Source of the DNA: Pelagibius marinus
GTDB lineage: Bacteria; Pseudomonadota; Alphaproteobacteria; Kiloniellales; Kiloniellaceae
Length of the DNA: 47,255 bases
Assembly: GCF_014925385.1 (NCBI RefSeq)
Contig: NZ_JACSDK010000002.1
Span: 1-47,255, forward strand
Direction of reading: 5' to 3'
Each line of letters opens with the position of its first letter. The first letter of the stretch is position 1. Made by a program: the position numbers and the translations under genes. Below are positions 42,108-47,255 of this stretch, piece after piece. The notes under the pieces are model-generated. The model saw only the letters and a list, made by a program, of their open reading frames with translations. It was not told the DNA's origin and made no database searches.

Positions 42108-43364
42108 TCACGCGACCTCGGAAAAGCGGAGAGAAAGAGTCGCGCCGCGCACCTTGCCGACGACGTCGTGCAGCGGCAACAGCAGCCGGCGCTCCGGCAG
42201 TACGGAAAGGGTCTTGGACCAGACGACGGTGTCGCCGTCGCGCGCCTCCAGTTTCCCGCCGGCGGCCCGCGTCACGCGCAGCTGCAGATGAGTCAGGGCG
42301 CCGTCGGAAAAAGGCAGGGCGATGCGCTGGGGCAGCGCCAGCTTGATCGCCGGATGGTCGACGACGATCTCCAGATGGCGCTCGGCGGCGGGCAGCCTGC
42401 CGGCCAGGCACTCGGTCAGCACGTCGCCGGCGGCGACGCCTTCGTGCCAGCTCCAGCCCGCGGTCTCCACCGGGCGCAGCAGGTTGCCGGCGGCGAAGAA
42501 GTCGGGGTCGGAGCAGCGCCCGAACTGGTCGATGACCGGACCGCCGCTGCCGGGATCGAGTTCCAGATGGCCCAGGCGGCAGAGCGTCGCCTCCGGCGTG
42601 AAGGCGCCGGTGACGATAACGCCGTCGCAGTCCAGCACCTGCTCCGCGCCGCCGGGCCCGCGCAGGGTTACGCCCTCGACCCGCTCCTTGCCGTGGATGG
42701 TGACAAGCTCCGTGCCGAGATGCAGGGGAACACCGAAGAGGCGCGGCAGGGCCCGGGTAAAGCTGCGCGCGGTGACTCTTTCGCCGGGCTCGACCATCGC
42801 CACCGGGCGGATGCCCGCGTGGCGGCAGGTGAAGATGGCCGAGAAGGAGACCAGCTCGCTGCCCAGGATCACCGGCCGCGCGAAGGGCCGCTTGTGGGCC
42901 AGGTAAACCAGGGACTGCAGCGCCCCTGTGGAGACCACGCCCAGCGGGCGCTGGCCGCCGATGAAGCGGGCGGCGCGGCTGGTCTCGCGCACGCCGGTGG
43001 CCAGCAGCACCTTCTTGGCGGTCATGTCGGCCGCGCCGCCGGGTGTCGAGAGGCTGAGCCTCGGTCCCGGCGTGATCCCGGTCACGGTGGTCTGCGGATA
43101 GATCTCGACGCCGGCGTCCTCGGCGCGGGCCACCAGGCGCCGGGCGTAGTCGGGGCCGCGCAGCAGGCGGTGGAACTCGCGCAGGCCGAAGGGGTAGTGG
43201 CCGCAGTGGCGCGGGATGCCGCCGGCCCGGGGTTCGCGGTCCAGCACCGCGACCGAGGCGACGCCGTGTTCCTTCAAGCGGGTGGCGGCGGCGAGGCCCG
43301 CCGGGCCGCCGCCGACGACGGCGACCTCGACCGCCTGCGGCAGGGCCTTGGCGTCACCCGGCAT
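42108..43364 (-). CDS. NAD(P)/FAD-dependent oxidoreductase, partner of the GlpA-like enzyme
   Basis: A 418-residue flavoprotein. The FAD motif VAVVGGGPAGLAAATRL is near residue 15, followed by an ATGVRETSRAARFIGG segment and a C-terminal FAD contact (FFAAGNLLRPVETAGWSWHEG). Its start overlaps the preceding gene by 11 bases. Similar proteins accompany GlpA/GlpO-type dehydrogenases and a DUF1667 protein in anaerobes. No DUF1667 gene is seen; instead this protein carries an extra ~95-residue beta-rich tail (from about residue 325). It may pass electrons from glycerol phosphate to an acceptor. Confidence 0.78.
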   Translation of the reverse strand: MPGDAKALPQAVEVAVVGGGPAGLAAATRLKEHGVASVAVLDREPRAGGIPRHCGHYPFGLREFHRLLRGPDYARRLVARAEDAGVEIYPQTTVTGITPGPRLSLSTPGGAADMTAKKVLLATGVRETSRAARFIGGQRPLGVVSTGALQSLVYLAHKRPFARPVILGSELVSFSAIFTCRHAGIRPVAMVEPGERVTARSFTRALPRLFGVPLHLGTELVTIHGKERVEGVTLRGPGGAEQVLDCDGVIVTGAFTPEATLCRLGHLELDPGSGGPVIDQFGRCSDPDFFAAGNLLRPVETAGWSWHEGVAAGDVLTECLAGRLPAAERHLEIVVDHPAIKLALPQRIALPFSDGALTHLQLRVTRAAGGKLEARDGDTVVWSKTLSVLPERRLLLPLHDVVGKVRGATLSLRFSEVA

Positions 43365-44754
43365 CGCGGTCGTCCTCCGCCAGCGGGCTGTCGAAGCGCC
43401 CTTCGGTGATCTGCGACAGGGCGCCCAGGCAGTAAAAGCCCTGGCAACGTCCCATGGTGACGCGGGTGCGCCGCTTCAGGCCCGAGAGGCTCTGCGCGGC
43501 CAGCGGACCGTCCAGCGCCGCCTCGATCTCGCGCCGGGTCACCAGCTCGCAATGGCAGACGATGCCACCGTTGTCCGGCCGGGCCCAGGCGCGCTCGGCG
43601 TAGTCGGTCAGCACGCCGGCCCGGGGCCAGGCGACCTGCTGCGGCGGCCGGTAGCTGTCGCCGAAGGAGACCAGCAGGCGGTGCACTTCGCGCGCCAGGC
43701 CGAGGGCGCTGCTCAGCCCCGTCGAGCGGATGCCGCCGACGGTGACGTAGCGTTGCTCCGCGCGCGCCTTTACCTGGTAGTCCTTGTGTTCGCTGGCGGG
43801 GCGCAGGCCGGCGTAGGTGGCGGTGACGGGCAGCGCGGCCAGGGCGGGCAGCATCTCGATGCCCTTGGCGCGCAGCATCTGCAGCGTCGCGCCGTCGGTC
43901 GAGGCGTCGTCGCGGCTGTCCTGGTCCTCGGCGGTCGGCCCGACCAGCAGGTTGCCGAAGCTGGTGCGGCAGATGACCACGCCTTTGGTCTTGGCGGTCG
44001 GTACCGGCAGGATGATCGACTGGGCGAGGCGGGCCGCGGCCTTGTCGAAGACCACGAACTGGCCTTTGCGCGGGCGGATGGTGAAACCGCTTTCGCCCAG
44101 CAGGCGCTGGTCGACGATATCGCCGTAGAGCCCGGCGCAGTTCACCACGGCGCGGCTGCGCAGCGGCCCGCCGGAGGTCTCAAGCTCCCAGGTCTCCCCG
44201 TCGAAGGCGCCGCCCAGCACCTCGCTGCCGCGCCGGCAGGCGGCGCCGTTGTCCAGGGCCTGCTGCAGGTAGACGCTGGGCGCGCTCCAGGGGTCGATGA
44301 CGTATTCGCGCGGTACATTGAAACCGGCCCGGACCCGGGGCGAGAGATTGGGTTCAAGCGCCAGGATCTCCGCCCGGCTCAGCGCTGCGACGTCGTCGAC
44401 CCCGTTGGCGCGCGCCTGTTCCATCAGCGCCGGCAGGCGGGCTTCCTCCTCCTCGTTCCAGGCCAGCACCAGGGCGCCGCAGGTGAGCAGCGGCAGGTTC
44501 AGCCTCTCGCGGATTTCCAGGTACTCGCGGTAGCCGGCGGCGATGCAGGCCTGCTCCAGGGAGCCCGGCGGCGCATCGAAGCCGGTGTGCAGGATGCCGC
44601 TGTTGCCCTTGCTGGCGCCGTCCAGGATGTCGACGGCTTTCTCGACCACCTGGACCCTGGCGCCTTCCAGGGTCAGCCGCCGCGCCACGGCACAGCCCAC
44701 GACCCCGGCGCCGATGACCGTGACGTCGAAAGTCTCTGCCGGGGCGTCTGGCAT
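43354..44754 (-). CDS. FAD-dependent glycerol-3-phosphate dehydrogenase-like protein with BFD [2Fe-2S] domain
   Basis: A 466-residue GlpA/GlpO-like enzyme. The FAD motif VTVIGAGVVGCAVARRL is at residue 10, followed by the substrate-side GNSGILHTGFDA segment and a C-terminal FAD loop (YVTVGGIRSTGLSSALG). The last ~80 residues form a BFD-like iron-sulfur domain with Cys in IVCHCELVTRREI and GRCQGFYC. I chose the ATG at 44754; the frame continues much further up but only across the regulator's complement. First gene of the glycerol-type unit, divergent from the DeoR-type gene. Confidence 0.85.
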   Translation of the reverse strand: MPDAPAETFDVTVIGAGVVGCAVARRLTLEGARVQVVEKAVDILDGASKGNSGILHTGFDAPPGSLEQACIAAGYREYLEIRERLNLPLLTCGALVLAWNEEEEARLPALMEQARANGVDDVAALSRAEILALEPNLSPRVRAGFNVPREYVIDPWSAPSVYLQQALDNGAACRRGSEVLGGAFDGETWELETSGGPLRSRAVVNCAGLYGDIVDQRLLGESGFTIRPRKGQFVVFDKAAARLAQSIILPVPTAKTKGVVICRTSFGNLLVGPTAEDQDSRDDASTDGATLQMLRAKGIEMLPALAALPVTATYAGLRPASEHKDYQVKARAEQRYVTVGGIRSTGLSSALGLAREVHRLLVSFGDSYRPPQQVAWPRAGVLTDYAERAWARPDNGGIVCHCELVTRREIEAALDGPLAAQSLSGLKRRTRVTMGRCQGFYCLGALSQITEGRFDSPLAEDDRDAG

Positions 44755-45016
44755 GACGGAGGCGAGGTCCTTGTGGCTGGCGCCGGCCGGGGAAGCGGCC
44801 TCGCGGCGCCTGGCTGCTTTCGGAATTTGCGCTTGCCCCGCAAAGAGCCGCCGCCTACCGTACTCAAGCCTGCCCTTTCGGTCAATAGAATGGCGAGCAA
44901 GTGAACATAAAATATCTAAGTAAAAACAATAAGTTGAAAGATATTTTGTGGATTCGGGCAATGCGAAGCAATGCCTTTGGTCAAACCTCTGCGCGCAATC
45001 TGGCGGGAGATCGCCC

Positions 45017-45793
45017 TTGAAGAGCAAGACGCGTCCCCTTGGGCCCAAGCTGCGCCAGGAAAAAATCGCCGAGGCCGTGCGCCGCCACGGCAGGGTCAGC
45101 GTCGAGCAGCTCGCGGCCCGCTTCAAGACTTCCCACGAGACCATCCGCCGCGATCTCAGCGCCCTGGCGGAGACCGGCAGCGTGCAGAAATTCCACGGCG
45201 GCGCCAAGCTGCCGCGCCGCCAGGAGGAGGGCCCTTTCCGCGAGCGCATGGCGCTGAACGCGGTGGCCAAGCGCGTGGTCGCGGAAAAGGCGGCGGGCCT
45301 CATCGCGCCCGGGGACACGATCTTCATCGACACCGGTTCCACGACCCTGATGTGCGCGGAGGAGATCGCCAAGATCGGCGGGCTGACGGTGATCACCAAT
45401 TCCACACGTATCGCGGCGGTGATGTCGGAGCGTGGCAACCGCACGGTGATTTTTCTGCTGGGCGGCCGATTCGACGGCGATAACCAGGAAACTGTCGGCC
45501 CGACGGCGATTTCCGAGATTCAATCGTTCCATGCCGACCACGCCCTGATTACCATCGGTGCCTTGGACGCGGCGGCCGGCGCCACCGACTTCAACTTCGA
45601 CGAGGCCCAGGTGGCCCGGGCGATGATGGAGAACGCCGACAACCTGATCGTGGTGGCCGATGCGTCGAAGTTTCAAAACCGGGCGGCTTTCACGGTCTGC
45701 CCGTTGGAGCGCATCGGCGCGCTGGTCAGCGACCGTACGCCGCCGGGCGAACTGGAAGCGGCCCTGGCGGCGGCCGAGGTCTCGGTCCACTGA
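45017..45793 (+). CDS. DeoR/GlpR-family transcriptional repressor
   Basis: A 258-residue regulator. The N-terminal DeoR helix-turn-helix (about residues 15-50, VSVEQLAARFKTSHETIRRDL) is followed by the sugar-phosphate-binding domain with IAPGDTIFIDTGSTTLM and the C-terminal NLIVVADASKFQNRAAF. I chose the TTG at 45017, 7 bases after GGGAGA, because it gives the normal family length; a GTG at 44948 would add an unneeded 23 residues. It faces the glycerol-type operon across an AT-rich gap of about 260 bases and probably represses it. Confidence 0.87.
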   Translation: MKSKTRPLGPKLRQEKIAEAVRRHGRVSVEQLAARFKTSHETIRRDLSALAETGSVQKFHGGAKLPRRQEEGPFRERMALNAVAKRVVAEKAAGLIAPGDTIFIDTGSTTLMCAEEIAKIGGLTVITNSTRIAAVMSERGNRTVIFLLGGRFDGDNQETVGPTAISEIQSFHADHALITIGALDAAAGATDFNFDEAQVARAMMENADNLIVVADASKFQNRAAFTVCPLERIGALVSDRTPPGELEAALAAAEVSVH

Positions 45794-45841
45794 GAAGCGT
45801 TCCACTGACGAGGGGGGCAAGGAAAGATCTAGAAGGAACAT

Positions 45842-45966
45842 TTACCGGCCGGGCGCGCGACTGCGCCAAGGGGCATCCGCCCGAGGGGAACTTCGGGGGC
45901 CGGTAACTGTAATGGGCTTCCCCGAGCTCGCTTCGTGGCCTTCGGGCCGCGTTCAAGTGAGGCGAG
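45842..45966 (+). ncRNA. Candidate structured leader RNA upstream of the TRAP gene
   Basis: A 9-pair outer stem (45842-45850 with 45898-45906) encloses two or three small hairpins: 45852-45867; 45871-45882; and a GGAA-capped 6-pair stem at 45881-45896, which competes with the second. A second long hairpin follows: 45927-45934 with 45959-45966, topped by 45935-45940 with 45945-45950 around a UUCG loop. It ends 77 bases before the TRAP ATG. A leader RNA or riboswitch-like element is possible; I match it to no known class. Confidence 0.35.
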
Positions 45967-46043
45967 GTTTCGGGTCTGAACGACAGGTCACGTCTGGGGG
46001 AGGCTGGTTAGAGAAGTGAATCCGTATAAAACAGGAGAAGGCA

Positions 46044-47150
46044 ATGACGAAGAAGTCACAACCTAACAAGGCAGGGAAGGCGGCCGACAAGACAGTCAGC
46101 ACGGGGCGCCGCTCATTTCTAAAGAACGCCGGCATCGGCGGCACGGCGGTAGCCGCCTCGACCTTGGCGGCCCCCTACGTTCACGCGCAAAGCGCGCCGA
46201 TCAAGTGGCGCCTGCAGACCTATTCGGGCGCGCCGCTGGGCGCCCATGTCATCAAGCCGCAGATCGAGGCCTTCAACAAGGCGGCGAACGGCGAGATGGA
46301 GATCGAGCTCTACTACGCCGACCAGCTGGTCCCGACCTCGGAGCTGTTCCGCGCCCTGCAGAACGGCACCATCGACGCGGTGCAGAGCGACGACGCCACC
46401 ATGGCCTCGCCGGTCGATATCTCCGTCTTCGGCGGCTACTTCCCCTTCTCCACGCGCTACAGCCTGGACCTGCCGGTGCTGTTCCAGCGCTACGGCCTGA
46501 ACGAGATCTGGAAGGAAGCCTATGACGAGGTCGAGGGCGTGGAGTGGCTGAGCGCCGGCGCCTGGGATCCGCTGCACATCTTCACCAAGGAGCCGATCAA
46601 CTCCCTGGCCGACATGAACGGCAAGCGCGTCTTCGGTGTGCCGACCGCCGGCCGCTTCCTGGCCCGCTACGGCCTGATCCCGGTCACCGTTCCCTGGGAC
46701 GACGTGGAAGTCGCCATTCAGACCGGCGAGCTGGACGGCGTCGCCTGGTGCGGCTTCACCGAAGCCTACGAGGTGGGCTGGGCCGACGTCTGCAACTACG
46801 CGCTGCTCAACAACGTGACCGGCGCCTGGTGCGGCTCCTACTTCGCCAACACCGACTCCTGGGCGAAGGTGCCGGACCACCTGAAGGAGCTGTTCCTCAT
46901 CACCTGCGACCAGTCGCACTACTACCGCAACGTCTGGTACTGGGGCGGTGAGGCGCAGCTGCGCGCCGAGGGCAAGAAGATGGAACTGACCACCATCCCC
47001 GCCGAGGAGTGGGACCAGGTGGTGAAGGACGCCGAAGGCTTCTGGGACGAACTCGCCGCCGAAAGCCCGCGCGCGGCCCGCGTCATCGAAATCTTCAAGA
47101 AGTACAACGCCACCATGGAACAGGTCGGCGTTCCCTACCGCTACTCCTGA
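46044..47150 (+). CDS. TRAP transporter solute-binding protein (DctP family)
   Basis: Periplasmic binding protein of a TRAP importer, 368 residues. A twin-arginine signal (TGRRSFLKNAGIGGTAVAAS) with cleavage near VHAQ-SA leads into the DctP fold: WRLQTYSGAPLGAHV, YYADQLVPTSELFRALQNGTID, the family-typical GKRVFGVPTAGRFLARYG, and WCGFTEAYEVGWADVCNYAL. This Tat-exported type often binds organic acids, but the ligand is not readable. AGGAGAAGG precedes the ATG. The membrane subunits (dctQ, dctM) are not in view and may follow beyond the end. Confidence 0.9.
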   Translation: MTKKSQPNKAGKAADKTVSTGRRSFLKNAGIGGTAVAASTLAAPYVHAQSAPIKWRLQTYSGAPLGAHVIKPQIEAFNKAANGEMEIELYYADQLVPTSELFRALQNGTIDAVQSDDATMASPVDISVFGGYFPFSTRYSLDLPVLFQRYGLNEIWKEAYDEVEGVEWLSAGAWDPLHIFTKEPINSLADMNGKRVFGVPTAGRFLARYGLIPVTVPWDDVEVAIQTGELDGVAWCGFTEAYEVGWADVCNYALLNNVTGAWCGSYFANTDSWAKVPDHLKELFLITCDQSHYYRNVWYWGGEAQLRAEGKKMELTTIPAEEWDQVVKDAEGFWDELAAESPRAARVIEIFKKYNATMEQVGVPYRYS

Positions 47151-47177
47151 TCCCCCGGATCAGCGGGTTTCAAAGGG

Positions 47178-47215
47178 GCGGGCGCCCGGGGGGGCCCGCC
47201 GCCCGCTTGTTTTTT
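47178..47215 (+). terminator. Terminator or attenuator after the TRAP binding protein
   Basis: An outer stem GCGGGC / GCCCGC with an inner GCCC / GGGC pairing is followed directly by TTGTTTTTT. If dctQM follow, this would act like the smoE attenuator. The sequence after it is homopolymeric and untrustworthy. Confidence 0.65.
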
Positions 47216-47255
47216 GGGGCGGGGTCCGCCCCCCCCCCCGCTCCCGGGGGGCGGG

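Noticed and set aside
44948-45016. GTG start extending the DeoR-type protein by 23 residues
   Set aside because: No ribosome site, lies in the AT-rich promoter gap, and the family N-terminus fits the TTG at 45017.
43354-45444. 696-residue form of the GlpA-like enzyme
   Set aside because: The extra N-terminal ~230 residues only run across the complement of the divergent DeoR-type gene; the FAD motif begins at the ATG at 44754.

Overview
The window is about 47 kb of GC-rich DNA (roughly two thirds GC by eye) from an alphaproteobacterium. The carAB-greA block, the yqeY-dnaG-rpoD order, a smoEFGK polyol transporter, a TRAP binding protein with a Tat signal and FixK/FNR-type boxes all fit a Rhodospirillales/Kiloniellales-like organism; that placement is inference from gene content. 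Both ends run into long G/C homopolymers and look like unreliable contig ends, so the end of livM and the last ~50 bases should not be trusted.

Layout. 1-3442 (minus): branched-chain amino acid ABC transporter livG-livF-livH-livM, with no binding protein in view. 3611-8666 (minus): carA-carB-greA. 8845-13708 (plus): yqeY, dnaG, rpoD, closed by a clear terminator. 13836-17294: envelope genes (metallo-beta-lactamase-fold hydrolase, glycine-zipper protein, RlpA-like and glycine-zipper lipoproteins, CHAP-domain lipoprotein), then a CAU-anticodon tRNA (17401-17476). 17528-28030: accessory surface region with a LuxR-type regulator, an AT-rich non-coding segment with nested symmetric repeats, a DUF1612/RHE_PE00001-type DNA-binding protein, a LapG-like cysteine protease with a Tat-like signal, and a divergent ~1900-residue RTX/beta-helix/lectin-like type I secreted protein. 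28031-37197 (plus): a SorC-family regulator and a polyol operon (smoEFGK, two SDR dehydrogenases, a HAD phosphatase, an FGGY kinase). 37216-40675: a low-oxygen-type cluster (small acidic protein, thioredoxin-DsbD-like membrane fusion, BON protein, MgtE-like transporter without the N domain) with two TTGAY-N4-GTCAA boxes. 40685-45793: a glycerol-type module (GlpK-like kinase, two FAD oxidoreductases) divergent from a DeoR-type repressor. 46044-47150: a TRAP solute-binding protein behind a highly structured leader.

The most interesting part is the surface region. A palindrome, CACCC-N4-GGGTG, occurs upstream of the LuxR gene, twice between the divergent protease and adhesin genes, and upstream of the SorC gene. 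This suggests an undescribed regulon that links a LapG-type release protease, its probable giant adhesin substrate, a LuxR-type regulator and possibly polyol uptake. The other leads are the possible structured RNA before the TRAP gene and the pair of FixK-type boxes with matching geometry.
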